Source: Lutimonas saemankumensis (GTDB taxonomy: Bacteria; Bacteroidota; Bacteroidia; Flavobacteriales; Flavobacteriaceae). Taken from it: a DNA stretch of 64,000 nt. The DNA is taken from positions 992,001-1,056,000 of the forward strand of contig NZ_JAIUZR010000003.1 of the NCBI RefSeq assembly GCF_020171465.1. The letters run 5' to 3'. The translations under genes were made by a program, and so were the position numbers. Shown here piece by piece: positions 54,499 through 63,677 of this stretch (the stretch's first letter is position 1; each line of letters opens with the position of its first letter). Under the pieces are notes generated by a model that had not been told where the DNA came from, did not search any database, and saw nothing but the letters and a program-made list of their open reading frames with translations.

Positions 54499-55785
54499 TC
54501 ATATAACAAGTGAAGAGGCAAACAATGGCTTATCCTGCATCATTTTGTTAACCTTTTCTGCCACAGACTCCAGAACAGTTTCATCTTCAAAGTTAACGAT
54601 GACTTCATCTATAAGATCAACTATAGCCTGCATGTCTGACTCGAGAAGACCCCTGGTTGTAATTGCTGCCGAACCAATTCTGATTCCGGAAGTGATAAAA
54701 GGAGATTTATCATCAAATGGAACCATGTTCTTATTAACCGTTATGTCCGCTTTAACCAAGGCATTTTCCGCTTCTTTACCCGTGATATTTTTATTTCTTA
54801 GATCGATAAGCATCATATGATTATCGGTTCCGCCTGAAATGATATGATATCCTTTAGCAACAAAGGCCTTAGCTAGTGCAGCAGCATTTTTTTTCACCTG
54901 AATCTGATAATTTAAAAACTCATCAGTGAGTGCCTCACCAAAAGCAATGGCTTTGGCAGCAATGATATGCTCTAACGGACCACCCTGGATTCCGGGGAAA
55001 ACCGCAGAATTCAAAATAGTGCTCATCATTTTAACCTTTCCCTTAAGTGTTGTCTCTCCCATGGGGTTTTCAAAATCTTTCCCCAACATGATGATACCAC
55101 CTCTTGGGCCTCTCAGCGTTTTATGCGTGGTTGTAGTTACAATATGGCAATGAGGAATAGGGTCATTTAAAATCCCTTTGGCAATAAGGCCGGCAGGATG
55201 TGAAATATCTGCAAGCAAGATGGCTCCCACACTATCCGCAATTTCTCTAAAGCGCTTAAAATCAATATCTCTTGAATAAGCAGATGCACCGGCAATAATC
55301 AATTTGGGTTTTACTTCGTCTGCTTTTTCCTGGATTTTATCGTAGTTCAACACACCTGTTTCCTTCTCAACTCCATAAAAAGCAGTCTTATAAAGTTTTC
55401 CTGAGAAATTTACAGGCGACCCATGAGTCAAATGCCCTCCGTGTGAAAGGTCAAAACCTAATATTTGATCCCCAGGCTCCAAGACGGCCTGAAAAACAGC
55501 TGTATTTGCCTGAGAACCTGAATGAGGCTGAACATTTACATATTCCGCATTGAAAAGTTCCTTTGCTCTGTCAATGGCGATCTGCTCTATCTGATCAACA
55601 ACTTCACATCCTCCATAATATCTTTTACCGGGATATCCCTCAGCATATTTATTCGTTAAAATGGATCCTGCTGCTTCCATTACCTGCTCGCTCACAAAGT
55701 TTTCTGAAGCTATCAACTCCAAACCATTTGTCTGTCTTTCTCTTTCCTCAGTTATCAGGTCAAAAATTATTTCATCTCGGCTCAT
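54499..55785 (-). CDS. glyA: serine hydroxymethyltransferase
   Basis: PLP enzyme that interconverts serine and glycine with tetrahydrofolate, supplying one-carbon units. From the ATG the protein has 428 residues. The signature [18 protein letters not shown], the [15 protein letters not shown] motif, the PLP lysine in [14 protein letters not shown] and the C-terminal [15 protein letters not shown] are intact. A GTG start 12 codons earlier lies in the promoter box and is rejected. Confidence 0.97.
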   Translation of the reverse strand: MSRDEIIFDLITEERERQTNGLELIASENFVSEQVMEAAGSILTNKYAEGYPGKRYYGGCEVVDQIEQIAIDRAKELFNAEYVNVQPHSGSQANTAVFQAVLEPGDQILGFDLSHGGHLTHGSPVNFSGKLYKTAFYGVEKETGVLNYDKIQEKADEVKPKLIIAGASAYSRDIDFKRFREIADSVGAILLADISHPAGLIAKGILNDPIPHCHIVTTTTHKTLRGPRGGIIMLGKDFENPMGETTLKGKVKMMSTILNSAVFPGIQGGPLEHIIAAKAIAFGEALTDEFLNYQIQVKKNAAALAKAFVAKGYHIISGGTDNHMMLIDLRNKNITGKEAENALVKADITVNKNMVPFDDKSPFITSGIRIGSAAITTRGLLESDMQAIVDLIDEVIVNFEDETVLESVAEKVNKMMQDKPLFASSLVI

Positions 55786-55820
55786 GAATGTCGTTTTATT
55801 TGTAAATTTATATATCTGCA

Positions 55821-55828
55821 CAAAAATA
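55821..55828 (-). promoter_or_regulatory. -7 box of glyA
   Basis: On the minus strand TATTTTTG matches TAnnTTTG and is 35 bases before the ATG. Transcription starting here would exclude the upstream GTG. Confidence 0.6.
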
Positions 55829-55860
55829 ATAAATTCATCCCTGATATATAGAGAAACTTA

Positions 55861-55868
55861 TATATTTG
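55861..55868 (+). promoter_or_regulatory. -7 box of the fumarylacetoacetase gene
   Basis: TATATTTG matches TAnnTTTG, 58 bases before the ATG. Back-to-back with the glyA box, the two promoters are about 33 bases apart. The AT-rich leader between box and ATG holds no clear hairpin. Confidence 0.55.
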
Positions 55869-55926
55869 GAATGAAATAATTGTTTTCCTAATTAAACGAA
55901 ATTTTTTTATCAAATTCTTAAAAAAC

Positions 55927-57216
55927 ATGAAGATAACTGCTAATAATCCGAAACGAAAAAGCTGGTTGCCCGTTGAAAAGGATTCAGATTTCCCTATTCA
56001 AAACATTCCTTTTGGAGTTTTTCTGACCAAGGATGACATCACAACAATAGGAACAAGAATAGGCAATTCGGCAATAGATCTTGCCGCTTTTCAGCAATTG
56101 GGATACTTTGAAGGGATTCCCTTGACTGATGATATCTTTATGCAGGACTCTTTAAATGATTTTATCGCCGACGGCCGAACTACCTGGAGGCTTGTCCGCA
56201 ACAGGATCGCTGACATATTTGATAGTAAAAACGATAAGTTAAAAAATAATAAGAAGCATTGTGAGGAAATTATTTTTAACATCGATGAAGTGGAAATGCT
56301 CTTACCCGTGGATATAGGTGATTACACGGATTTCTATTCCAGTAAGGACCACGCCACAAATGTGGGTACCATGTTCAGGGACCCGGAAAACGCGCTTCTT
56401 CCCAACTGGTTGCATATTCCCGTAGGTTACCACGGAAGGGCATCTTCAGTTGTGGTGTCCGGGACCAAGATCAGACGACCATCCGGGCAGACACTCCCAC
56501 AAGGAGCCTCTGAACCTGTTTTTGGCCCTTGTAAATTACTTGATTTTGAGGTTGAAATGGGTTTTATAACCACAGCTGCTAATGATCTTGGAAAACCAGT
56601 TCCGGTATCGGAAGCGAGAAATCATATTTTTGGGATGGTTTTGCTCAATGACTGGTCTGCGAGGGATATTCAAAAATGGGAATATGTGCCTCTGGGCCCA
56701 TTTCTTGCAAAGAATTTTGCTTCAACAATTTCTCCCTGGGTCGTAACTCTGGATGCGCTCGAACCTTATAAATCGAAAGGTCCGGAACAAGATCCTAAAC
56801 CTTTGCCATATCTTGAAGAAGAAGGGCTCAACAGCTACGACATTAAGCTGCTGACTTCTATAAAACCCAAAAAACAAGAAGAGACTTTGGTCAGTACGAC
56901 CAATTTCAATAATCTTTACTGGAGTATTGCTCAGCAATTGGCCCATCAAACGGTTAACGGATGTAATGTAAGGGCTGGTGATCTTTATGGAAGTGGTACG
57001 ATATCCGGAAAAGAAAAAAGCAGTTATGGATCCATGCTGGAATTAACCTGGAAAGGAACTGAACCGCTAAAAATGTCAGATGGAACGGAAAGAAAGTTTA
57101 TTCTTGACGGAGACACGGTTATCATGCGCGGACACTGCGATAATGGAGAGGTAAGAATCGGTTTTGGGGAATGCACCGGAAAAATCAAAAAGGCCTTAAC
57201 CTTTGAGGACAACTAA
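55927..57216 (+). CDS. fahA: fumarylacetoacetase
   Basis: Last step of tyrosine/phenylalanine catabolism: hydrolyses fumarylacetoacetate to fumarate and acetoacetate. The 429 residues have the N-terminal SH3-like domain (KRKSWLPVEKDSDFPIQNIP, GVFLTKDD) and the C-terminal FAH domain with VDIGDYTDFYSSKDHATNVG, LPVGYHGRASSV-like HIPVGYHGRASSVVVSGT, DFEVEMGFI and MVLLNDWSARDIQKWEYVPL. Full length and intact. No other homogentisate pathway gene is adjacent; divergent from glyA. Confidence 0.95.
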   Translation: MKITANNPKRKSWLPVEKDSDFPIQNIPFGVFLTKDDITTIGTRIGNSAIDLAAFQQLGYFEGIPLTDDIFMQDSLNDFIADGRTTWRLVRNRIADIFDSKNDKLKNNKKHCEEIIFNIDEVEMLLPVDIGDYTDFYSSKDHATNVGTMFRDPENALLPNWLHIPVGYHGRASSVVVSGTKIRRPSGQTLPQGASEPVFGPCKLLDFEVEMGFITTAANDLGKPVPVSEARNHIFGMVLLNDWSARDIQKWEYVPLGPFLAKNFASTISPWVVTLDALEPYKSKGPEQDPKPLPYLEEEGLNSYDIKLLTSIKPKKQEETLVSTTNFNNLYWSIAQQLAHQTVNGCNVRAGDLYGSGTISGKEKSSYGSMLELTWKGTEPLKMSDGTERKFILDGDTVIMRGHCDNGEVRIGFGECTGKIKKALTFEDN

Positions 57217-57270
57217 GCAGATTTATTATTTTCGATTTGATTGTGGAATTAAAAAATTTAAATTTCATAA

Positions 57271-58533
57271 TTACGAATTACCGGATAATTCAATAACCGT
57301 AATTTCCGGCCATATTCCGACTCTTCCGGGAAAACCCAAAAATCCAAAGCCGCGATTGACGTATAAATACTGTTTACTTTTCTCATAAAGGCCTGCCCAT
57401 TGGGGATAAATATATTTGATCGGGCTCCACTTGAATCCGGGAATCTCTACACCAAACTGCATACCATGTGTATGGCCAGAGAGTGTGAGATCAAAATGCT
57501 CCGGATGTTCAATGACCTTCTTGTTCCAGTGCGTAGGATCATGACTGAGTAAAATCTTGAATTTCATATCTTGATTTCCTTCCAGGGCCTTGTCAATATC
57601 TCCTCGTTGTGGAAAAGGCTTGTTTCCCCAGTTTTCAACTCCGTAGATTCCAAACCTGTCCCCTTCTTTTTCTATGGTTGCATTCTCATTATTCAATAAC
57701 TTAAACCCCATCTGCTTCTGGTATCTGTAAAGCAATTTCATATTTTCTTCCTTGTCTGCCAGGGAATCCCATTTTTTATAATCTCCATAATCGTGATTTC
57801 CCAGAACCGAATAAACTCCATGAGGGGCCTTCAGCCTTTTAAAATCCTCTATAAACGGTACAATTTCACGAGAGTCATTATTGACCAGATCCCCTGTAAA
57901 CAAAATCAGATCCGGTTCTTGCTCATTTATCATTTCAACTCCTTCTGTGATAGCAGAAGCATCATCAAAACTTCCTGAATGAATGTCAGAAATCTGAACG
58001 ATCCTGAATCCCTGAAAAGCCTTTGGCAAGTTATCAAATGACAACTTTAATGTGTTTACACGAAAATTATATTTTCCCTTAGTGATTCCATATAGCATGG
58101 ATGTAAATGGTATGGCGGCCACAATCAATCCCGTTTTTCTAATAAAGGATCTTCTCCCCGGCCTTGATATCTCTCCCTTTTTTGATTGGAATAAATTCCG
58201 AATCACCAAAACAAAATAACTAAGATACCTGTAAACATCTTCAAACAAAAACAAAAGGACCAGAAGAATCTTTACAACCATAAAAGCAAAGAAGAATCCA
58301 ATGGCCAGATTGGGGGCCCATTCTACCACTAATGGTTTTAATGTAAAATAAGTATACAGATAATAGAACCCTGTATAGCCCAAGGCCAAAAAAATAATGA
58401 ACAAGAAATTATAATAATTCTTCCATCTGCTCTTACTGATACTTTTTCGCAGAGCGGTATAAACGTAAACGTCCATGATCAAAAAAACGATCAGGGTCCA
58501 TACGAGATTAAATGAAATATTTCTTGTCGACAT
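57271..58533 (-). CDS. membrane-anchored metallophosphoesterase
   Basis: A 420-residue protein with about four N-terminal membrane helices (MDVYVYTALRKS region to FVLVIRNLF, about 10-120) followed by a twin-arginine-like linker (RRSFIRKTGLIVAAIPF) and a calcineurin-type phosphoesterase: VQISDIHSGSFDD, DLILFTGDLVNND, GNHDYGDY, HDPTHWN and LSGHTHGMQFG, supplying all metal ligands. The YkuE/UDP-2,3-diacylglucosamine-hydrolase-like family acts on phospholipids or nucleotides; no substrate is evident. Its ATG follows the proline dehydrogenase stop with no spacer. Confidence 0.88.
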   Translation of the reverse strand: MSTRNISFNLVWTLIVFLIMDVYVYTALRKSISKSRWKNYYNFLFIIFLALGYTGFYYLYTYFTLKPLVVEWAPNLAIGFFFAFMVVKILLVLLFLFEDVYRYLSYFVLVIRNLFQSKKGEISRPGRRSFIRKTGLIVAAIPFTSMLYGITKGKYNFRVNTLKLSFDNLPKAFQGFRIVQISDIHSGSFDDASAITEGVEMINEQEPDLILFTGDLVNNDSREIVPFIEDFKRLKAPHGVYSVLGNHDYGDYKKWDSLADKEENMKLLYRYQKQMGFKLLNNENATIEKEGDRFGIYGVENWGNKPFPQRGDIDKALEGNQDMKFKILLSHDPTHWNKKVIEHPEHFDLTLSGHTHGMQFGVEIPGFKWSPIKYIYPQWAGLYEKSKQYLYVNRGFGFLGFPGRVGIWPEITVIELSGNS

Positions 58534-59700
58534 TTATAGTTTCCTTCTTTTCTTTTCTTTAGAAATAAGGTCTAGTTCTCGGTTAGTCTGACCTGCTACA
58601 GAGGTGTTTTCCTCTGCACGTCGTATCAGGTAAGGCATAACATCTTTCACGGGACCAAAAGGAAGGTATTTGGCCACATTAAAACCCTGATCAGCCAGGT
58701 TAAATGATATATTATCACTCATTCCATACAATTGACCAAACCACAATCGATCATCACTTTTGTCAATTTTGGCCTTTTCGATAAGGTCCATAAGCAAATA
58801 AGAACTTTCTTCATTGTGCGTTCCGCAAAAAATTGCCATATCTTCTATGTTATCGAACATGTATTTGAGGACATCATTGAAGTTTTTATCCGTATCTTCC
58901 TTTGTGGCGCATATGGGGTCCTGGTATTTGTTTTCTTCAGCCCGTTCTCGTTCTTTTTCCATATAGGCTCCTCTTACGAGCTTCATACCTATTTTAAAAC
59001 CTTTCTTTTTTGCCCGCTGGTGAAGGCCTTTTAAATAGTCCAGTCTGTCATGACGATATAGCTGTAAGGTACTGAATATGATCACCTTTTCTTTATTATA
59101 CTTTTCCATCAGATCCTCTAAGAGATCATCAGCGGCTTTCTGCATCCAGCTTTCTTCGGCATCAACAAGTAAGCATTCATTCCTTTCATAACAAGCTTTG
59201 GCAACCTTTTCAAAACGTTCCACAACCCGTTCCCATTCCTTCTCCTCTTCCTTATTCAATGCTTCGCCTTCTGTTATTTTTCTATACAATTCAAACCTTC
59301 CGAAACCTGTTGGTTTAAATACTGCAAACGGCATCGCATCCTTTTCATTGACAAAACTGATAAGAGAAAGGGTTTTATCAAGTACGGCATCAAACTGCGC
59401 TTCCTCTTCCTTTCCTTCAACCGAATAATCCAATACCGAATAAACTTTCTTTTCATGCATTCGTTCAATGATCGGCATACAGTCCGTTTCACTAACCCCT
59501 CCGCAAAAATGATCAAAAACAGTCGACCTGATTAATCCTTCCACAGGTAATGAAGATTTCAAAGCAAATTTGGTAACCGCTGTTCCAATTTTAACCAAGG
59601 GCTCACTCTTGATTAGTTTAAATAAAAAATAGGCTCTTTCCAACTCTGAATCAGATTTTAGACTAAAAGCCACCTCAGTATTATTAAAAAGTTCATTCAT
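58534..59700 (-). CDS. putA: proline dehydrogenase
   Basis: FAD enzyme oxidising proline to pyrroline-5-carboxylate, feeding electrons to the quinone pool. The 388 residues are the stand-alone Bacteroidota type. Visible motifs: FAVFKPTGFGRFELY, LLVDAEESWMQ, FSTLQLYRHDRLDYL, GMKLVRGAYMEKERERA, CGTHNEESSY and FGQLYGMSDNISFNL, with YLPFGPVKDVMPYLIRRAEE at the end. Pyrroline-5-carboxylate dehydrogenase is not adjacent. The stop TAA is followed at once by the ATG of the metallophosphoesterase. Confidence 0.95.
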   Translation of the reverse strand: MNELFNNTEVAFSLKSDSELERAYFLFKLIKSEPLVKIGTAVTKFALKSSLPVEGLIRSTVFDHFCGGVSETDCMPIIERMHEKKVYSVLDYSVEGKEEEAQFDAVLDKTLSLISFVNEKDAMPFAVFKPTGFGRFELYRKITEGEALNKEEEKEWERVVERFEKVAKACYERNECLLVDAEESWMQKAADDLLEDLMEKYNKEKVIIFSTLQLYRHDRLDYLKGLHQRAKKKGFKIGMKLVRGAYMEKERERAEENKYQDPICATKEDTDKNFNDVLKYMFDNIEDMAIFCGTHNEESSYLLMDLIEKAKIDKSDDRLWFGQLYGMSDNISFNLADQGFNVAKYLPFGPVKDVMPYLIRRAEENTSVAGQTNRELDLISKEKKRRKL

Positions 59701-59716
59701 GCTATTTTCTTTTTAG

Positions 59717-59724
59717 CAAAGATA
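59717..59724 (-). promoter_or_regulatory. -7 box of the proline dehydrogenase gene
   Basis: On the minus strand TATCTTTG matches TAnnTTTG, 16 bases before the ATG. The divergent aroB gene starts on the other side of the same 86-base gap. Confidence 0.55.
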
Positions 59725-59786
59725 CCGAGAGTGATTTATTTTTTTAAAAAATTTCACCGTTATTTGCATCATAAAAAACGATTTTT

Positions 59787-60863
59787 ATGCAATCAATACG
59801 ATCTACAAATTACTTTGTGCATTTTCAGGAAGAAGCCTACAGATCTTTGCGGGATTATTTGAATGAAAATCATCATTCAAAAGTATTTATTCTTGTAGAT
59901 ACGAACACTGAGAAGCACTGCCTGAAAGGATTTTTGCAGAGAGCTCAGTCTGATTTGAATTTTGAAGTGATCCGGATTGAGGCAGGTGAAGAGTTCAAGC
60001 ATATAGAAACCTGTAATTATCTTTGGAATACCCTTTCTGAAAAAGGTGCCGACAGGAAATCACTGATGATCAATCTCGGTGGCGGAGTGATTACTGACAT
60101 GGGAGGATTTGTGGCTTCCACGTTTAAAAGAGGGATCAAATTCATCAATATTCCAACCACCCTTCTAAGTATGGTGGATGCCTCAGTTGGTGGTAAAACA
60201 GGTGTAGATCTTGGGGTGCTAAAAAATCAAATCGGATTATTCAGCAATCCTGAAATGGTTTTGGTGGATATGGATTTTTTAAAGACCGTGTCTGACAGAG
60301 AAATGAGGTCCGGACTTGCTGAGATTATAAAATACGGCTTCACTTTTGACAAAAAGCTTTGGGGTACCATCGAGGAGTTTACAGAAGTTGATTTACAAAA
60401 AATCAACCCGCTGGTGTACAGATCTGTCGAGATAAAAAATGAAGTTGTTTTAAAGGATCTTCTCGAAAATGATCTTCGAAAGTCTTTAAACTTTGGACAT
60501 ACCATTGGCCATGCCATTGAGTCTTATTTCCTGGAATCTGCTGATAAAAAAAATCTGACTCATGGTGAAGCCATTGCGGCCGGTATGGTCATAGAACTAT
60601 TCTATTCTTCCCGGGTTTTTGATTTTCCTTTTTCACTTACGGAATCGCTGCGCTCCTTTGTCCTGGACTTTTATGGCTCCATTCAACTGGAAAAAGAGGA
60701 CTTCAATGCAATCGTAGATCTCATGAAATTCGATAAAAAGAATGTCGGTGGAAAGGTCAATTTTGTCCTGCTGAACGCCATTGAAAATTGTAAACTTGAT
60801 ATTCAGCTCAACCCCGAGTTAATCGAAGAGGGATTACATTACTATAAGCACGGTCTAACCTAA
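59787..60863 (+). CDS. aroB: 3-dehydroquinate synthase
   Basis: Second step of the shikimate pathway, NAD- and metal-dependent. The 358 residues contain the nucleotide-binding GGGVITDMGGFVASTFKRGI, PTTLLSMVDASVGGKTGVDL, the catalytic LAEIIKYG and the metal histidines in NFGHTIGHAIES and THGEAIAAGM. Full length. Proline dehydrogenase is divergent on the other side; the bshA gene converges with a gap of about 20 bases and no visible terminator. Confidence 0.96.
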   Translation: MQSIRSTNYFVHFQEEAYRSLRDYLNENHHSKVFILVDTNTEKHCLKGFLQRAQSDLNFEVIRIEAGEEFKHIETCNYLWNTLSEKGADRKSLMINLGGGVITDMGGFVASTFKRGIKFINIPTTLLSMVDASVGGKTGVDLGVLKNQIGLFSNPEMVLVDMDFLKTVSDREMRSGLAEIIKYGFTFDKKLWGTIEEFTEVDLQKINPLVYRSVEIKNEVVLKDLLENDLRKSLNFGHTIGHAIESYFLESADKKNLTHGEAIAAGMVIELFYSSRVFDFPFSLTESLRSFVLDFYGSIQLEKEDFNAIVDLMKFDKKNVGGKVNFVLLNAIENCKLDIQLNPELIEEGLHYYKHGLT

Positions 60864-60883
60864 AAATTTAGAGAACCGGCGTC

Positions 60884-62017
60884 TCAATTACCATTTTTGA
60901 TAACTCTCTTATACATTTTTTCATACTTGGGAAGAATGGAGTCAATGGAAAATCTGTGAGCCTCATCAAATGCCTGTTGCTTAAATTTTTCGAGCCTCTT
61001 TTCATCACTTAGCAGATAGAGCGCATTTTTAGCCATCTCATCAACATTTCCAACATCACTCAAAAATCCTGTAACTCCGTCAATGTTCACTTCAGGAAGT
61101 CCACCTGTATTACTCGAAATAACCGGAGTCTTTCCTGCCATGGCCTCCAGAGCAGCCAATCCAAAACTTTCAGTTTCTGAAGGGAGTAGGAACAGGTCGG
61201 ATAAACAAAGTATTTTTCTTATTTCATCACTTTTTCCCAGGAACAGGATCTTCTCCTTGATACCTAATTCCTTGGCCAAAAGATCCGCTTTTTCTCTGTC
61301 CGGGCCATCTCCAACAAGAATGAGTTTAGCTGAAATTTGTTTCTGTACTTGGTGAAAAATATTAATTACGTCCAATACTCGTTTTACTGGTCTCAAATTA
61401 CTTACATGAGCCAATATCTTTTCCTCGGGTTTTGCGAGGGTTCCTCTGATACAGTCCTCGGAACTCCATTTTTCCTGTTGTTCAAAATCAATAAAATTGT
61501 AAATAACTTCAATATTCTTTCTGATATTAAACAATCTTAGCGTATCATCTTTTAAGCTCTCTGACACCGTAGTTACGGCATCGGAATGGTTAATGCTGAA
61601 TTCCACAGCTGGCTTGTAAACAGGGTGGCTTCCAACCAGGGTAATATCAGTGCCATGCAAGGTCGTCACAATTGGAATCTCAATACCAATATCCCTGAGC
61701 ATTTGTTTTGCCATGTAGGCCGCATAAGCATGAGGAATGGCATAGTGTACGTGTAACACATCCAGACTGTACTTTTCAACAGATTCGACCAGTTTACTGG
61801 AAAGAGCCAGATTGTAAGGCTGATAATGAAATAGGGGGTAATTCTCTACAAAAACTTCATGAAAATGCAAGTTGTGATTAAGAAAATTCAATTTAACGGG
61901 CTGATGAGAGGTTATAAAATGTACCTGGTGCCCCTTCTGCGCGAGGGCCATTCCAAGCTCGGTTGCCACTACTCCACTACCTCCATAGGTGGGATAGCAA
62001 ACAATTCCTATGTTCAT
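60884..62017 (-). CDS. bshA: N-acetyl-alpha-D-glucosaminyl L-malate synthase BshA
   Basis: GT4 glycosyltransferase that makes GlcNAc-malate, first step to the low-molecular-weight thiol bacillithiol. The 377 residues show the N-terminal MNIGIVCYPTYGGSGVVATE, FHEVFVENYPLFHYQPYNLAL, VVTTLHGTDITLVG, and the UDP-sugar site ILFLGKSDEIRKILCLSDLF with PSETESFGLAALEAMA. The long GSGVVATELG loop and HGTDITLVG are BshA-specific compared with other GT4 enzymes. bshB and bshC are not in the window. Confidence 0.93.
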   Translation of the reverse strand: MNIGIVCYPTYGGSGVVATELGMALAQKGHQVHFITSHQPVKLNFLNHNLHFHEVFVENYPLFHYQPYNLALSSKLVESVEKYSLDVLHVHYAIPHAYAAYMAKQMLRDIGIEIPIVTTLHGTDITLVGSHPVYKPAVEFSINHSDAVTTVSESLKDDTLRLFNIRKNIEVIYNFIDFEQQEKWSSEDCIRGTLAKPEEKILAHVSNLRPVKRVLDVINIFHQVQKQISAKLILVGDGPDREKADLLAKELGIKEKILFLGKSDEIRKILCLSDLFLLPSETESFGLAALEAMAGKTPVISSNTGGLPEVNIDGVTGFLSDVGNVDEMAKNALYLLSDEKRLEKFKQQAFDEAHRFSIDSILPKYEKMYKRVIKNGN

Positions 62018-62169
62018 GTTTTGAAATTTATTTATATAAAGACGAGATTAAACTCTTTTCTTACTTTAAAAGTTTGATCATTCCTCCTGTTTAATGTCAC
62101 TTCATTTATGCGATAACTTTTTTCAAAAGAATAATTGTAAATTCGTCTGTTGTAAAAATATGCTTTTAA

Positions 62170-62802
62170 ATGGACTTTGACTATTTTTTATCATTGAATT
62201 CGAAGATGGAAGAAATGCGGTTAGGCGGATTGGAATCGCAGTTCAAAATGGTGCCCAAGGAGCGGAAAATGATAAATGTTGAATCCATTAAAGACCCAAA
62301 GAAGGCGGCCGTTTTAGCCTTATTCTATCCGGACCAGTTCAATCTGACACATTTTCTTTTGATTTTAAGAGCCTCCTATGATGGGACCCATGCCGCTCAA
62401 ATTGGTTTTCCGGGTGGAAAGTTCGAAGAAAATGACGGAAATTTAAAAATTACGGCTCTCAGGGAAACCACTGAGGAAGTTGGAATCCCAATGGAAAAAA
62501 TCAAGATGATACGAAAAATAACCGACACCTATATTCCTCCTTCCAATTTTATGGTGAGTCCATATCTCGGTCTTTCCCACGACATACCCCGGTTCAAGAC
62601 TAACCATGAAGTTGAAGAAATTATTGAAGTTCCTTTGCAGGACCTTTTGAACGAAAATAGTGTTTCGGTTCAAAATCTTACCACAAGTTATATGCAAAAT
62701 GTTGACGTCCCTTGTTTTCATCTTAATGACAGGGTCGTATGGGGTGCAACCGCCATGATGTTGAGTGAAATTAAAGACTTAATCAAAGAAAGTCTTCGAT
62801 AA
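62170..62802 (+). CDS. CoA pyrophosphatase-type Nudix hydrolase
   Basis: A 210-residue Nudix enzyme likely to cleave the pyrophosphate of coenzyme A or acyl-CoA. Residues about 75-100 include HAAQIGFPGGKFEENDGN and TALRETTEEVGI, which matches the CoA-type (NudL/PCD1) box, with the preceding LRASYDG segment. Downstream residues (MVSPYLGLSHDIPRF) are typical. It is followed 32 bases later by a phospholipid acyltransferase gene with its own promoter box. Confidence 0.9.
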   Translation: MDFDYFLSLNSKMEEMRLGGLESQFKMVPKERKMINVESIKDPKKAAVLALFYPDQFNLTHFLLILRASYDGTHAAQIGFPGGKFEENDGNLKITALRETTEEVGIPMEKIKMIRKITDTYIPPSNFMVSPYLGLSHDIPRFKTNHEVEEIIEVPLQDLLNENSVSVQNLTTSYMQNVDVPCFHLNDRVVWGATAMMLSEIKDLIKESLR

Positions 62803-62808
62803 TTTTTT

Positions 62809-62816
62809 TATGTTTG
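62809..62816 (+). promoter_or_regulatory. -7 box of the acyltransferase gene
   Basis: TATGTTTG matches TAnnTTTG, 18 bases before the ATG at 62835. Confidence 0.5.
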
Positions 62817-62834
62817 TGAAGCAAATCGTTAAGA

Positions 62835-63647
62835 ATGGGCTTATTTAAAAGAGATGTTTTTGGCAAAAACCTTTTTTTGAAAAAAACATTGATTAGAGTA
62901 TTGGGATTATTTTCTCATAGAAGATACCGTGGCTTCAACAAATTACAGATTGAAGGTTCTGAGATCATCAGAGACCTGCCTCATAACAATGTGTTATTTG
63001 TTGCAAACCATCAGACATATTTTGCGGATGTTGCGGCAATGCTTCACGTATTTAACGCGTCACTTAGCGGGCGTGTTGACAGTATTAAAGATGTAGGATA
63101 TCTGTGGCAACCAAAACTCAATATCTACTTTGTGGCTGCAAAAGAAACCATGAGAGCTGGAATACTTCCTAAAATCATGGAATATGCAGGCTCGATTTCG
63201 ATAGAAAGAACCTGGAGAGAAAAAGGAAAGGATGTCAACAAAAAAGTAAGACTTTCTGATGTTTCAAATATTACCAAAGCCCTAAAAGATGGATGGGTCA
63301 TCACTTTTCCGCAGGGGACTACGACACCTTTTAAACCGATCCGAAGAGGGACTGCTCATATTATCAGACAGAATAAACCCATTGTAATACCCATTGTTAT
63401 CGATGGATTTCGAAGATCTTTTGACAAAAAGGGATTACTCATAAAAAAAAGGGGAATCTTGCAGTCTATGGTGATCAAAAAACCCATGGATATTGACTAT
63501 GAAAATGATACCATTGAAGAGATTGTGGAAAAATTGCAATACGCTATTGAACAACATCCTTCTTTTCTGAAAGTCACAAAAGTCGAAGACTACCATAAAA
63601 GCGAAAGAGAACTCAATAAAAAAAGAGAATTTTGGGATATGTACTAA
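62835..63647 (+). CDS. PlsC-like lysophospholipid acyltransferase
   Basis: Membrane-associated acyltransferase of 270 residues for phospholipid or lipid A synthesis. The catalytic motif reads NHQTYFAD, an HX5D form instead of the usual HX4D. The second block is FPQGTTTPFKP where most family members have FPEGTRS. SISIERTW is the third. The deviations resemble those of a Bacteroidota subgroup and do not prove inactivity. A hydrophobic stretch near residues 15-25 (LFLKKTLIRVLGLFS) may anchor it. A bidirectional terminator follows. Confidence 0.85.
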   Translation: MGLFKRDVFGKNLFLKKTLIRVLGLFSHRRYRGFNKLQIEGSEIIRDLPHNNVLFVANHQTYFADVAAMLHVFNASLSGRVDSIKDVGYLWQPKLNIYFVAAKETMRAGILPKIMEYAGSISIERTWREKGKDVNKKVRLSDVSNITKALKDGWVITFPQGTTTPFKPIRRGTAHIIRQNKPIVIPIVIDGFRRSFDKKGLLIKKRGILQSMVIKKPMDIDYENDTIEEIVEKLQYAIEQHPSFLKVTKVEDYHKSERELNKKREFWDMY

Positions 63648-63651
63648 AAAA

Positions 63652-63674
63652 AACATCCGCCTTAGGCGGATGTT
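63652..63674. terminator. bidirectional terminator between the acyltransferase and Dps genes
   Basis: A ten-base perfect stem AACATCCGCC / GGCGGATGTT around TTA, with seven A to the left and seven T to the right. It ends both converging genes. Confidence 0.9.
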
Positions 63675-63677
63675 TTT

